Positions 48,081 to 57,493 of a DNA stretch of 64,000 bases are shown in pieces. Source of the DNA: Methylibium petroleiphilum PM1 (lineage in GTDB: Bacteria; Pseudomonadota; Gammaproteobacteria; Burkholderiales; Burkholderiaceae_C). The stretch lies in assembly GCF_000015725.1 (NCBI RefSeq), contig NC_008825.1, positions 2,418,001-2,482,000 of the forward strand, read 5' to 3'. The position numbers and the translations under genes are program-made. The notes under the pieces were generated by a model that made no database searches, had not been told where the DNA came from, and was given only the letters and a program-made list of their open reading frames with translations. Every line of letters begins with the position of its first letter. Positions within the stretch are counted from its first letter, which is position 1.

Positions 48081-48641
48081 ACGCCACAGGATCACCCGAC
48101 GTCCGTAGCCCGGCGCCTTCGGCCACGTGGCGGCCGTCGGAGCGTGCGCCTCACCGAGCGCCAGCCAGACCGCGGCGGAGAGCCAGCCCCCGTGCGTGAC
48201 CAGCAGCGCCGCGGGCGCCCGCGCGTGCACCGCCCGCACCCTCGACAGCAACACTCGCACGGACTCGCCGCCGCCCGGCGCATGACCGACAAGGTCCGCC
48301 GACCAGGCCGCGATCTCGGCCGCGTCGATCGCCTCCCAGCAGCGCCCGTCCCAGCGGCCGAAGTCCAGCTCGGCGAGCTGCGCATCGACCACGTGACGGA
48401 AGCCGAAGCGCCGCAGCCAGCGGCCCACGTCGCGGCAACGTGCCAGCGGCGAGGTCGCGACCGCACGCGGCAGACCCTCGCGGCGCGCGATCGCGCGGAT
48501 GCGGTGCGCCAGCCGCTTGGCCTTGCGGCGATCGACCGGCAGGTCCGTGCGGGCGCCGATGCAGCGGCCCGCGGCACCCTTCGGCGCCGGGTGGCGCCAG
48601 GCGTGCATCAGCGGCGCCGGACGCTCAGCATCGACGCTCAT
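48042..48641 (-). CDS. cobC: Histidine phosphatase family protein (CobC-like alpha-ribazole phosphatase)
   Basis: Probable phosphatase of cobalamin lower-ligand assembly. The 199-residue product has a phosphoglycerate-mutase fold. An N-terminal catalytic motif WRHPAP replaces the usual RHG; ARTDLPVD, a Glu/Asp in LDFGRWDGR and VTHGGW with the second His follow. ATG 48641 overlaps the cobS stop by 4 bp. The frame continues upstream inside cobS without homology. The assignment as CobC rests mainly on operon context. Confidence 0.82.
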   Translation of the reverse strand: MSVDAERPAPLMHAWRHPAPKGAAGRCIGARTDLPVDRRKAKRLAHRIRAIARREGLPRAVATSPLARCRDVGRWLRRFGFRHVVDAQLAELDFGRWDGRCWEAIDAAEIAAWSADLVGHAPGGGESVRVLLSRVRAVHARAPAALLVTHGGWLSAAVWLALGEAHAPTAATWPKAPGYGRRVILWRLQAPALHRPSDR

Positions 48642-49468
48642 CGCCCCAGCATCGCCAACATGGCCAGGTAGACCGCCAGCTCGCTGAGCTGCTGCGACGC
48701 CCCCAGCGTGTCGCCGGTCACGCCGCCCAGCCGACGGCGGAACCATCGCGCACAGGCCAGCCCGGTCATCGCGGCAGCGACCAGCGCCGCCGCCCAGGCC
48801 TGCGGCGACGGCAACGCGAACGAGTCGCTGCCGTGACGTGCTGCGGCGAACATTGCGATCAACGCCAGCGGCCACACGCAGGCCACCCCCCAGCTGCCCA
48901 CCGACACCTGCTGCGCCAGCGGCTTGGCCTTGGCGTGCGCGGGATCACCGGCATACGGCAACCAGCAGTTCAGGCTCACCGCGACGGCACGCGACAGCGT
49001 GTGCGCGACGCACAGCGCCGCGAGCGCCCAGCCCAGCGGCAGCGACATCAGCGCCAGCGCCTTCAGCCCCAGCATCACGACGATGCCGATGGCGCCGTAG
49101 GCACCGATGCGCGAGTCCTTCATGATCTCCAGCGCGCGGGCCCGCTCGGCGCTGCCGCCGAGGCCGTCGCAGGTGTCGGCGAAGCCGTCCTCGTGGAAGG
49201 CGCCGGTCAGCAGGATCGTCGCAGCCATCGACAGGCCCACGGCCACGGACATCGGCCACAGCATGGCCGCCGCGGCGAACACCAGCGCCGCGATGGCGCC
49301 GACGAAGGCGCCGACCAGCGGGAAGTAGCGCGCACTCTGGTTCAGCCACGTCGCATCCCAGCCCATCCACGCCGCGAGCCGGCCTGTCACGGGCACGCGG
49401 GTGAAGAACTGCAAGGCCAGCAGCAGCAGGCGCAGTTCGTGGGCGAGGCGGGGCTTGATGGGCTTCAT
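48638..49468 (-). CDS. cobS: Cobalamin synthase (adenosylcobinamide-GDP ribazoletransferase)
   Basis: Polytopic membrane enzyme joining adenosylcobinamide-GDP and alpha-ribazole (phosphate) to make cobalamin. The 276 residues have multiple TM helices and the signature GAFHEDGFADTCDGLGGS with the metal-binding Asp/Glu residues. It overlaps cobT and cobC by 4 bp each. The length is usual for the family. Confidence 0.95.
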   Translation of the reverse strand: MKPIKPRLAHELRLLLLALQFFTRVPVTGRLAAWMGWDATWLNQSARYFPLVGAFVGAIAALVFAAAAMLWPMSVAVGLSMAATILLTGAFHEDGFADTCDGLGGSAERARALEIMKDSRIGAYGAIGIVVMLGLKALALMSLPLGWALAALCVAHTLSRAVAVSLNCWLPYAGDPAHAKAKPLAQQVSVGSWGVACVWPLALIAMFAAARHGSDSFALPSPQAWAAALVAAAMTGLACARWFRRRLGGVTGDTLGASQQLSELAVYLAMLAMLGR

Positions 49469-50523
49469 GCGGTCGCGGTGCTCGCATCGCGCCCGCTGAT
49501 TCCGGCACTGTCGAACGAGGCCATGCCGTCGAGCAATGCCACCGCGCCGACCACCAGCGGCCAGGCCAGCGCCGCGCCCGAGCCTTCGCCGAGCCGCAGG
49601 TCCAGCGCCAGCAGCGGACGCGCACCCAGGTGCGCCAGCGCGCGGGCGTGGCCGGCCTCGTCGGAGCAGTGCGCGAACACGCAGGCCTCCAGCACCGCTG
49701 GCCGCAGCGCGTGCGCGACCAGCAGCGCGGCGGTGACGATGAAGCCGTCGACGACGATCAGCCGCCGCTCGTGCGCGGCCTGCAACATCGCACCGGCCAG
49801 CGCGGCGATCTCGAAGCCGCCGAAGGCCGCCAGCGCCTCGAGCGGCGTGGCGACGCCCGCATGGCGCTGCGCCACCTGCGCCAGAACCTCGAGCTTGCGG
49901 GCCAACCCCGCATCGTCGAGTCCGGTGCCGCGGCCCACGCAGGCGGCCAGCGGCGCGCCGGTGAAGTGTGCCGTCAGCAGCGCCGCGGCCGAGGTGTTGC
50001 CGATGCCCATCTCGCCCAGCACCAGCGCGTTGCCCGGCACCGAGCCGACGACCTCGCGGCCGAGTTCCAGCGCCTGCACGCACTGCGCCCGGCTCATCGC
50101 CGGGCCCAGCGACGCATCGGCGGTTCCGCCCGGCGCGACCGGCCGCACGATCAGACCCGGCCGCACCGCCCGCGCGCCGCGCACGCCGGCGTCCACCACC
50201 GTCAGCGGCAGGCCGTGCAGGCGCGCCAGCACACTGATCGCCGCGCCGCCGGCAAGGAAGTTCTCGACCATCTGCGCGGTCACGTCGCTCGGATAGGCCG
50301 ACACGCCGCGCGCCGCGAGGCCGTGGTCGGCCGCGAACACCAGCACCTGCGGTGCGTCCAGCCGAGGGTCCACGCGGCCCTGCAGCAGGCCGGCCTGCAG
50401 CATCAGCGCTTCCAGCTGGCCCAGCGCGCCGAGCGGCTTGGTCAGGTGGTCGATGCGCTGCCGCAGGCGAGCGGTGAGCGCTGCGTCAGCGCGGGGCGCG
50501 ACGGCCGGCGGTGTCCAGTCCAT
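49465..50523 (-). CDS. cobT: Nicotinate-nucleotide-dimethylbenzimidazole phosphoribosyltransferase
   Basis: Activates the lower ligand dimethylbenzimidazole to alpha-ribazole phosphate. The 352-residue protein has FAADHGLAARGVSAYPSDVT, EMGIGNTSAAALL, and the C-terminal catalytic Glu region in LRLGEGSGAAL. It is separated by one base from the cobQ stop and overlaps cobS by 4 bp. Confidence 0.95.
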   Translation of the reverse strand: MDWTPPAVAPRADAALTARLRQRIDHLTKPLGALGQLEALMLQAGLLQGRVDPRLDAPQVLVFAADHGLAARGVSAYPSDVTAQMVENFLAGGAAISVLARLHGLPLTVVDAGVRGARAVRPGLIVRPVAPGGTADASLGPAMSRAQCVQALELGREVVGSVPGNALVLGEMGIGNTSAAALLTAHFTGAPLAACVGRGTGLDDAGLARKLEVLAQVAQRHAGVATPLEALAAFGGFEIAALAGAMLQAAHERRLIVVDGFIVTAALLVAHALRPAVLEACVFAHCSDEAGHARALAHLGARPLLALDLRLGEGSGAALAWPLVVGAVALLDGMASFDSAGISGRDASTATA

Positions 50524-50524
50524 C

Positions 50525-52051
50525 TCAATCCTTCCCGGGTTCGGCGTCGGCCAGCAGCCGCATCAGCGCGCCCGGCTCGAAATGCCGGTCGATGAAATCG
50601 GCCAGTCCGTCGAACACCGACTCGAGGCCGCGCACGCGCGCACCGAACAGCGCGCGCAGCACCTCGGTCGATTCGAACAGGCCGTGCGCGTAGAGGCCCA
50701 GCACGCTGCCCTGCTGCCAGCCGATGGCTTCGCCCTCGGCATTGCGCAGCGCCACCGCCGCCGCCGGCAGCGCCGGGTGCTGCACGCTGCGGCCGTGGCG
50801 GATCTCGTAGCCGCCGAACTGCACGCCGCGCAGCATGCTCCATTCGTCTCCCACACCATCAAAGCAGGCGTCGGTGCGGCGCAGCAGCTTGTCGGGCTCG
50901 AAGGCCGTGACCAGCGGCAGCAGGCCCAGCCCCGGCGCATTGCCCTCGCCGTTCTCGCCCTCCACGCCGTGCGGGTCGACCAGCGCCTCGCCCAGCATCT
51001 GCAGGCCGCCGCACAGCCCGAGCACCGGGCGGCGCGCGGCGGCATGGCGCGCCAGCGCCGCGTCGATGCGCTGCTCGCGCAGCCAGGCCAGGTCGCCGCT
51101 GGTGTGCTTGGAGCCGGGTAGCACGATCCAGTCGGCGCCCGCCAGCTCCTCCGCGCTGCGCGCCCAGCGCAGCTGCACGCCGCGCAGCTGGCGCAGCGGC
51201 TGGAACTCGTCGAGGTTGCTGATGCGCGGGTAGGCCACGACGGCGATGCGCAGGCTGGCCGCGGCATTGCCGGCGCCGCGCTGCCAGCCGGGACCCTCGT
51301 CGTGCAGGCCGTCTTCCTCGGGCAGTCCGTGGCCGCGCCACATCGGCAGCACCGCGAGGGTCGGCACGCCGGTCAGCGCCAGCAGCTGCTGCGGTCCCGG
51401 TTCGAGCAGCCGCGCGTCGCCGCGGAAGCGGTTCAGCACATAGCCCCGCAGCAGTGCGCGCTCCGCCGCCGGCAGCAGCTGGTGCGTGCCGTAGAGGTGG
51501 GCGAACGCGCCGCCACGGTCGATGTCGCTCACCAGCAGGCAGGCGGCCCGCGCCGCCTGCGCGGTGCGCATGTTGACGTAGTCGCTGGCGTGCAGGTTGA
51601 TCTCGGCCGGCGAGCCGGCGCCCTCGATCACCACCACGTCGTTCTCGGCCATCAGCGCCAGCAGCGCGTCCTGCGCGAACGGCCACAGCCGCTCGCTGCG
51701 CTCGCGCCACGGCACGGCCGCGAGGTCGGCACGCACCTCGCCCAGCACGACGACCTGGCTGCCGGTGTCGTTCTCGGGCTTCAGCAGCACCGGATTCATG
51801 CGCACGTCGGGCAGCACCCGGGCGGCCAGCGCCTGGAAGTACTGCGCGCTGCCGATCTCGCCGAGCCGGCCCCCGCTGCCCGGCACCACGCGCGCGTTGT
51901 TGCTCATGTTCTGCGCCTTGAAGGGCGCGACCTTCAGGCCCTGACGCGCATACCAGCGGCACAGCGCCGTCGCCAGCCAGCTCTTGCCGGCCCCGCTGGT
52001 GGTGCCGAGCACCATGACAGCCCGCGCGGGCGATCGTGTGCGTCCGTTCAT
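50525..52051 (-). CDS. cobQ: Cobyric acid synthase
   Basis: Glutamine-dependent amidase of four peripheral carboxylates of the corrin ring. The 508-residue protein has the N-terminal P-loop VLGTTSGAGKSWL, APFKAQNMSNNA, and the C-terminal GATase domain with nucleophile Cys in LGLCGGLQMLG and His in GLYAHGLFES. ATG 52051 is 4 bp after the ATPase gene stop. Its presence with cobU, cobT and cobS suggests that corrinoid precursors are amidated and completed in this strain. Confidence 0.95.
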   Translation of the reverse strand: MNGRTRSPARAVMVLGTTSGAGKSWLATALCRWYARQGLKVAPFKAQNMSNNARVVPGSGGRLGEIGSAQYFQALAARVLPDVRMNPVLLKPENDTGSQVVVLGEVRADLAAVPWRERSERLWPFAQDALLALMAENDVVVIEGAGSPAEINLHASDYVNMRTAQAARAACLLVSDIDRGGAFAHLYGTHQLLPAAERALLRGYVLNRFRGDARLLEPGPQQLLALTGVPTLAVLPMWRGHGLPEEDGLHDEGPGWQRGAGNAAASLRIAVVAYPRISNLDEFQPLRQLRGVQLRWARSAEELAGADWIVLPGSKHTSGDLAWLREQRIDAALARHAAARRPVLGLCGGLQMLGEALVDPHGVEGENGEGNAPGLGLLPLVTAFEPDKLLRRTDACFDGVGDEWSMLRGVQFGGYEIRHGRSVQHPALPAAAVALRNAEGEAIGWQQGSVLGLYAHGLFESTEVLRALFGARVRGLESVFDGLADFIDRHFEPGALMRLLADAEPGKD

Positions 52052-52055
52052 CGTC

Positions 52056-52886
52056 TCAGGGCGCCGCGTCAGCAGGCAGGTGGGGCACGGTGATGTAGCG
52101 CTGCACGCCGCCGGGGCTCGGCAGCGGCTCGATGCGCAGCGCGCCGTCAAACACGTCGACCAGCGCGTGGTGCAGCGCCGGATCGTCGTGCTCGCCCTCG
52201 GCGCGCAGGCGCCCGGCCTGCAGCACCACCAGCCGGTCGGCCTGCAGTGCCAGCGGCAGGTCGTGCAGCACGCTGACCACCGTGTGGCCGCGCGCCAGCC
52301 GGCGCAGGAGCCGGACCAGCGCCACCTGGTGCGGTGGGTCGAGGTGGGTGGTCGGCTCGTCGAGCAGCAGCACCGGCGCACGCACTGCCAGCGCGCGCGC
52401 CAGCAGCACGCGCTGGCGCTCGCCGCCCGACAGCTCGTGCAGGCGGGCGTGCTGCCAGGCACTGCACTCGGTGGCGGCCATGGCCTCGTCGACGATGGCC
52501 TCGTCGGCCGGCCCCGGCAACGCGAACAGGCCGAGCTGCGGCAGGCGGCCGAGCTGCACCGTCTCGCGCACCGTGAGGTCGCCGCTGGTGTCGCCCTGCT
52601 GCGCCAGCCAGGCGATGCGCCGTGCGCGCTCGCGTGCCGGCCATTCGGCCAGCCGCCGCTGCTGCAGCCACACGCTGCCGCGCGCCGGCGTCAGCAGCCC
52701 GGCCAGCGTGCGCAGCAGCGTGGACTTTCCGGCTCCGTTGGGGCCGACGATGGCGGTCCAGCCCGGTTCCAGGCTCAGCGACAGGTCGTGCAGCACCGGG
52801 TGGTCGCCCAGCGCGACCTGCAGGCCGTCGGCGCGCAGGGTCGGGCCCGGCCCGCCTGTCTCGCGCGGCGCGACCGGCGCGTTCAT
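52056..52886 (-). CDS. btuD: Cobalamin ABC transporter ATP-binding protein
   Basis: ATPase of the B12/iron-siderophore class importer. The 276 residues show Walker A GPNGAGKST, Q-loop AWLAQQ, signature LSGGERQRVLLAR, Walker B VLLLDEPTTHLD and H-loop VLHD. The N-terminal extension of about 15 residues precedes the ABC core. It overlaps btuC by 4 bp and lies in the riboswitch-controlled operon, which favours cobalamin as the substrate. Confidence 0.92.
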   Translation of the reverse strand: MNAPVAPRETGGPGPTLRADGLQVALGDHPVLHDLSLSLEPGWTAIVGPNGAGKSTLLRTLAGLLTPARGSVWLQQRRLAEWPARERARRIAWLAQQGDTSGDLTVRETVQLGRLPQLGLFALPGPADEAIVDEAMAATECSAWQHARLHELSGGERQRVLLARALAVRAPVLLLDEPTTHLDPPHQVALVRLLRRLARGHTVVSVLHDLPLALQADRLVVLQAGRLRAEGEHDDPALHHALVDVFDGALRIEPLPSPGGVQRYITVPHLPADAAP

Positions 52887-53893
52887 GCCATCCCCCGGCG
52901 GTGCAGCAGCCACAGCAGGTAGCCGCCGCCGAGCACCGCGGTCAGCACACCGACCGGCAGCTCCTGCGGCGCGATCAGGCTGCGCGCCAGCACGTCGGCC
53001 GAGAGCAGCAGGCAGCCACCGGCCGCGGCGCTGGCGACCAGCGTGAAGCTCTGCGTCGCCGGCACGAAGCGCCGCACCAGGTGCGGCGACACCAGGCCGA
53101 CAAAGGCCACCAGTCCGGCCTGCGACACCGCGAGCCCGGTCGCCAACGCCAGCACCGTCACCAGCACCATGCGCAGCGTCGGCAGCGCGAGGCCCAGGCT
53201 CACGGCGCTGTCGATGCCCAACGTCAGTGCGTCCAGCACGCGCGCCAGCCGCCACGCCAGCGGCAGCGTCAGCGCCAGGCCAACGGTCAGCAGGCCGACA
53301 CTGGTCCAGCCCAGGAAACCGGTGCTGCCGAGCATGAAGGCCTGCTTGCCGCGCAGGGCCTCGGGCGCCGCCATCGTCGCCAGGTCACCGAACGCGCCGA
53401 GCACCACACCCACCACCACGCCGGCCAACAGCAGTCGCACCGTGTGCTGAGCGCCGCGCGACAGCAGCAGCGTCAGCAGCACCCCGCCCAGCGCACCGGC
53501 GAAGGCGGCCAGCACCAGGCCGGCGCGCGCCAGCAGGTCGGCCGCCGCGAGGCTGACGCCGTGGCCGGCAAGCGCGCTGCCGGCCAGCACCAGCACCACG
53601 CACAGCGAGGCCCCGGAGGCCGAGCCGAGCAGGTAGGGATCGGCCAGCGGATTGCGGAACAGGCCCTGTGCCACCGCGCCGGCCAGGCCGAGCAGCGCAC
53701 CGACCAGCCACGCACCGAGCGTGCGCGGCGCACGGATCTCGCCGACGATCAGGCCGGCATCCGGGCCCCACAGCGACCCAACCGACCAGCCCTCGCTGCC
53801 GGCCATCAGGCCGGCGACGATCAGCAGCGAGCTCAGCACCGCCAGCCCGACCGCAAGATGGCGGCGACGCGAGACGATTTCGGCGTGGGTCAT
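52883..53893 (-). CDS. btuC: Cobalamin ABC transporter permease
   Basis: FecCD/BtuC-family inner-membrane permease with about ten TM helices, 336 residues. Motifs include GEIRAPRTLGAWLVGALLG, FRNPLADPYLLGSASGAS and GLVSPHLVRR, the loop that contacts the ATPase. ATG 53893 overlaps the btuF stop by 4 bp. Confidence 0.94.
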   Translation of the reverse strand: MTHAEIVSRRRHLAVGLAVLSSLLIVAGLMAGSEGWSVGSLWGPDAGLIVGEIRAPRTLGAWLVGALLGLAGAVAQGLFRNPLADPYLLGSASGASLCVVLVLAGSALAGHGVSLAAADLLARAGLVLAAFAGALGGVLLTLLLSRGAQHTVRLLLAGVVVGVVLGAFGDLATMAAPEALRGKQAFMLGSTGFLGWTSVGLLTVGLALTLPLAWRLARVLDALTLGIDSAVSLGLALPTLRMVLVTVLALATGLAVSQAGLVAFVGLVSPHLVRRFVPATQSFTLVASAAAGGCLLLSADVLARSLIAPQELPVGVLTAVLGGGYLLWLLHRRGMA

Positions 53894-54807
53894 CGGCTCC
53901 CCGCCCCCGGCTTCGCACTGGCGGCCGACACCGGCAAAGCGGCCAGGCAGTCGGCCAGCAACAGCGCCGCTTCTCCCATGCGCGGGCCGGGACGCACCAG
54001 CACGTCGTAGGGCGCGCTCGCGAAGCCGCAGGTCTGTCGCCGCTGCAGCGCCTGCAGCGAGGCCCAGCCCGGACGTCCGGGCATCTCGGCCAGGTTGCGC
54101 TGCAGCGCCATCACGATGTCGGGCTGCGCGCGCAGCACGTACTCCGGGTTGAGGCGCGGAAACGGCCCCAGCGCCGGCGGCACGACGTTGCCGAGCCCGA
54201 GCCGCAGCAGCGTCTCGCCGATGAAGGAGCCACTGCCGGCGGCATAGGGCGTGGCATCGACCTCGAAATAGACGCGCCGGCCGCGCAGCGTGGCCGGCAC
54301 CCGCGCGGCGGCGTCGGCCAGCTGCCGCTCGATGGTCAACCACACCGGCGCGGCCGCGGCCGGCGTGCCGAGCAGCCGCGCCACGGCGTGCAACGCACGC
54401 TGCACGCCGGCATGGTCGCGCGCCTCCAGCACCACCAGCTTGAGGCCCAACGCTTCCAGCCGCTCGATCACGCGATCGGAGAGGGCCAGCAGCACCACGT
54501 CGGGCTTCAGCGCGACGATGGCTTCGATCTGTGCATCCTCCAGCCCTCCCAGCTTGGGCAACGTGCCGACGCCGGCCGGCCAATTGGAGAAGCGGTCCGT
54601 GCCGACCAGCCGCGCGCAACCGCCGAGCGCGCACACGCTCTCGGTCAGCGAGGGCAGCAGCGTGACGATGCGCTGCGGCGGCACCGCCAGCGTCAGCGTC
54701 ACGCCGCGGTCGTCGCGCAGCTCGATGGGCGCCGCTGCAGCGACGTGCAGGCCCAGCGCCCCCAGCAGCACGAGGACGCAGCACCGCAGCATCGAAGACA
54801 GGCTCAC
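53890..54807 (-). CDS. btuF: Periplasmic cobalamin-binding protein (likely GTG start)
   Basis: Class III solute-binding protein delivering B12 to BtuCD. A signal peptide (LRCCVLVLLGALGLHVAAAA) precedes PQRIVTLLPSLTESVCALG, a BtuF-type N-terminal lobe, and the second lobe with VYFEVDATPYAAGSGSFIGE. GTG 54807 overlaps the cobU stop as GTGA, matching the 4-bp overlaps that link neighbouring genes of this operon. ATG 54792 five codons later is the alternative. Confidence 0.9.
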   Translation of the reverse strand: MSLSSMLRCCVLVLLGALGLHVAAAAPIELRDDRGVTLTLAVPPQRIVTLLPSLTESVCALGGCARLVGTDRFSNWPAGVGTLPKLGGLEDAQIEAIVALKPDVVLLALSDRVIERLEALGLKLVVLEARDHAGVQRALHAVARLLGTPAAAAPVWLTIERQLADAAARVPATLRGRRVYFEVDATPYAAGSGSFIGETLLRLGLGNVVPPALGPFPRLNPEYVLRAQPDIVMALQRNLAEMPGRPGWASLQALQRRQTCGFASAPYDVLVRPGPRMGEAALLLADCLAALPVSAASAKPGAGSR

Positions 54808-55397
54808 GGATCCGCCCGCCTCACCGGCAGCTCGATGCCGGCGACCATCAGCGTGACCCGTGCGCACTGCGCCGCCACTGCCTGGTGCAGGCGGCCGAGG
54901 TCGTCGACGAAGCGGCGCGCCTCGGCGCCCAGCGGCGCCAGGCCGAGGCCGATCTCGTTGGACACCAGCACCACCGGCCCGCGCGCCGATCGCAGCGCCT
55001 CGCACAGGTCGGCGACGTGGCGGTCGAGTTCGGCGTCGGTCACGGCCGCGCCCTGCATCGGCATGCGCAGGTTGGTGAGCCACAGGCTCAGGCAATCCAC
55101 CAGCACCATCCGATCCGGCTCGCTGTGGCGCCTCACGGCAGCGGCCAGCTCGCGCGGCACCTCGTCGGTCGCGAGACCGGGCACGCGCTCGGCGCGGTCG
55201 TGTCGGTGTCGGGCAATGCGCGAGCGCATCTCGTCGTCGCCCGCCAGCGCGGTAGCCAGCAGCACGGCCGAGCGGCCGGGCAGCGCCAGCCAGTCGGCCG
55301 CGCGCGACTCGGCGCAGCGCGACTTGCCGCTGCGCTGGCCGCCGAGGATCAACTCGCCTGTCCCGCTGCCCTTCGGATGACTGCGCCGCTCGCCCAT
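54804..55397 (-). CDS. cobU: Adenosylcobinamide kinase / guanylyltransferase
   Basis: Bifunctional enzyme phosphorylating adenosylcobinamide and transferring GMP to it. The 197-residue protein has the P-loop LILGGQRSGKSRCAE, the guanylylation region ARHRHDRAERV with candidate His, and VLVDCLSLWLTNL and VSNEIGLGLAPLG. It begins 10 bp after the btuB stop. Confidence 0.95.
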   Translation of the reverse strand: MGERRSHPKGSGTGELILGGQRSGKSRCAESRAADWLALPGRSAVLLATALAGDDEMRSRIARHRHDRAERVPGLATDEVPRELAAAVRRHSEPDRMVLVDCLSLWLTNLRMPMQGAAVTDAELDRHVADLCEALRSARGPVVLVSNEIGLGLAPLGAEARRFVDDLGRLHQAVAAQCARVTLMVAGIELPVRRADP

Positions 55398-55407
55398 GCG
55401 CCTCCCG

Positions 55408-57408
55408 TCAGAAGCTGACCTTGACCGATGCCGCGAAGGTGCGACCCGCCTCCGGGTAGATCGAGGTCGTTTCGCCGCCGGCCGTGCACCCGAAGGCCTG
55501 CGTGTAGTACTTGCGGTCCGTCAAGTTGACCACGCCGAGCGCGAACTCCGCCTGCGTCCAGCGATAGGCGTAGCGCAGGTCGGCGGTGGTGCGACCCGGG
55601 ATGCTGCAGACGTTGGCGAAGTCCGGGCTCTGCGAGGACACGTAGTTCACGATCGCATCGAGCTTGTGCGCCGGCGCGGGCGTCCAGTCGGCCCGAAGGG
55701 ACAGCGTGCGCTCGGGTGTCAGCGGCACATCCTGGCCGTCGTAGGCGCCCTCGGTGAAACGGGCCCGCCGCAGCGCGCCGTTGACGCGCAGGTTCAGCGC
55801 CTCGGTCAGCGCCTGCGCCAGTTCGAGCTCGACACCCTGCCGGCGCGTCGGGTCGAAGTTGACGTTGGCGCCGAACGGCCCGAACGGTCCGACGCCGCTG
55901 GGATCGAAGCCGATCTCGTTCTTCAGCGAGCTGCGGTAGACGCGCAGCTCGGCGCTGCGGCCGGCAGCACGCCAGCGCACGCCCAGTTCGGTGTCGCGTG
56001 AAGTCTGCGGCCGCAGCGGCACGGCCGGATTGGTGAAGCTGAACTCGTCGACGTTGGCGAGGCGGAAGCTGCGGCCGACCCGGCCGTAGACCGCGCTGTT
56101 CTCGGACAGCGGCTGCAGCACGCCCAGTTCCCAGGCGCGCTGGCGGTCGTCGATGCGGTCGACCGTGCTGCTGACCGCCTTCTCGATGCGCTCGGTGCGC
56201 ACGCCGGCGCTCAGGCGGGTGCCGCCGCTCAGCGTGAGGTCGTCCTTCAGGTAGTAGCCGGTCGAGGACTGCTCGCCCACCGAGCCGATGGCGCCCAGCA
56301 CCGTGCGTTCCCATTCGTTGCGATCCACGCCGAACACCACCGCGTTGACGACCGACGCGAACTGCGTGCGGTTGCGCACCCGCAGCGAGTAGTTCTTCGC
56401 GTCGACGTCGTAGTCGTAGGCGAAGGCCCCATTGCGGCTGCGCAGCTCCTTGTCACGCCAGCCGGCGTCAAGGCCGAGTTGCCAGTCGCCGCCGAGATCG
56501 GCCTCGGCGAACACGCCACTGCGCGTGTTGCGGATATCGGCGTGGTCGTTCGGCGCAGTGGTCTGGCTCGGGTCGGCGGCGTACTGCGCCGCAGTCAGCG
56601 CGCCGGGCAGCCCGGTGTCGAGGTCGTCGTAGGCATGCCGCAGGCCGACGCGCAGCCAGTCGTTGCGCCACTGGCCGGTGAGCGATGCGCCCTCCGTCTC
56701 CGAACGGAAGTTGTCGCGATGGTTGTCGGTCGTGCGGCGGTTGGCGGCCGCATCCAGCGAGAAGCCGCCGGCCTCGAGCGTGGCGTCGGCGCGCAGGTCG
56801 CGCAGGCGATCGCTGCCGGCGGCGGCGTACACGCTGGCCCGGTTGCTGCGAGCTGTTCCGTGACCCGCCTTGGTGGTGACGATGATCACGCCGCCCGTGG
56901 CGCCCTCACCGTACAGCACGGTGCCGCTGCCGCGCAGCACCTCGATGCGCTCGACCGAATTGATCGGGATGCCGGCCAGCCGCGTGCCGCCGAGGTCGCC
57001 CTCGTTGATGCGGATGCCGTCGAGGATCACGACCTGGTTGTTGTCGGACGTGGTGCCGAAGCCGCGCAGGTCGAGGGCGTAGTCGCCACCGCCGTAGAGG
57101 TCGAGCCGACCGGGCACGCCGAGCAGCTTCATCACGGCCTCGTTCACCGTGGACACGCCCGAGTCGGCGATGTCCTGGGCGGTCAGCACGCTGACACCGT
57201 ACGGCAGCGTCGCCGAGTCCTCGACGAAGCGGCTGGCCGTGACCAGCACCGGAGGCAGCTTGCCTGCCTCGGTGACGGGCGCGGATTGCGCGCTCGCGAT
57301 GCCGCTGGCGAAGCCCAGCAGCGACAGCATCAACAACGGCGCATGCGGCAGCGCCCCGAGGCGAACAGGAATGCGAGGCGCGGTGGCCTCGAAGGGAGTG
57401 GCAATCAT
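55408..57408 (-). CDS. btuB: TonB-dependent cobalamin receptor
   Basis: Outer-membrane vitamin B12 receptor of 666 residues. After a signal peptide ending ASAQS comes a TonB-box-like region and the plug domain (PPVLVTASRFVEDSATLPYG, ILDGIRINEGDLGG, GEGATGGVIIVTTK). The barrel ends in FAASVKVSF with terminal Phe. A cobalamin riboswitch lies in its leader. ATG 57408 is preferred over upstream in-frame ATGs because it gives a plausible signal peptide. Confidence 0.93.
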   Translation of the reverse strand: MIATPFEATAPRIPVRLGALPHAPLLMLSLLGFASGIASAQSAPVTEAGKLPPVLVTASRFVEDSATLPYGVSVLTAQDIADSGVSTVNEAVMKLLGVPGRLDLYGGGDYALDLRGFGTTSDNNQVVILDGIRINEGDLGGTRLAGIPINSVERIEVLRGSGTVLYGEGATGGVIIVTTKAGHGTARSNRASVYAAAGSDRLRDLRADATLEAGGFSLDAAANRRTTDNHRDNFRSETEGASLTGQWRNDWLRVGLRHAYDDLDTGLPGALTAAQYAADPSQTTAPNDHADIRNTRSGVFAEADLGGDWQLGLDAGWRDKELRSRNGAFAYDYDVDAKNYSLRVRNRTQFASVVNAVVFGVDRNEWERTVLGAIGSVGEQSSTGYYLKDDLTLSGGTRLSAGVRTERIEKAVSSTVDRIDDRQRAWELGVLQPLSENSAVYGRVGRSFRLANVDEFSFTNPAVPLRPQTSRDTELGVRWRAAGRSAELRVYRSSLKNEIGFDPSGVGPFGPFGANVNFDPTRRQGVELELAQALTEALNLRVNGALRRARFTEGAYDGQDVPLTPERTLSLRADWTPAPAHKLDAIVNYVSSQSPDFANVCSIPGRTTADLRYAYRWTQAEFALGVVNLTDRKYYTQAFGCTAGGETTSIYPEAGRTFAASVKVSF

Positions 57409-57493
57409 GGAATGACCAACGATGAAAACGTGCGCGCCAGCTTCCCCGCGGGCGCTCACCTCATGACGCGCCGCTTGCGCAGCACGCCTCCCG

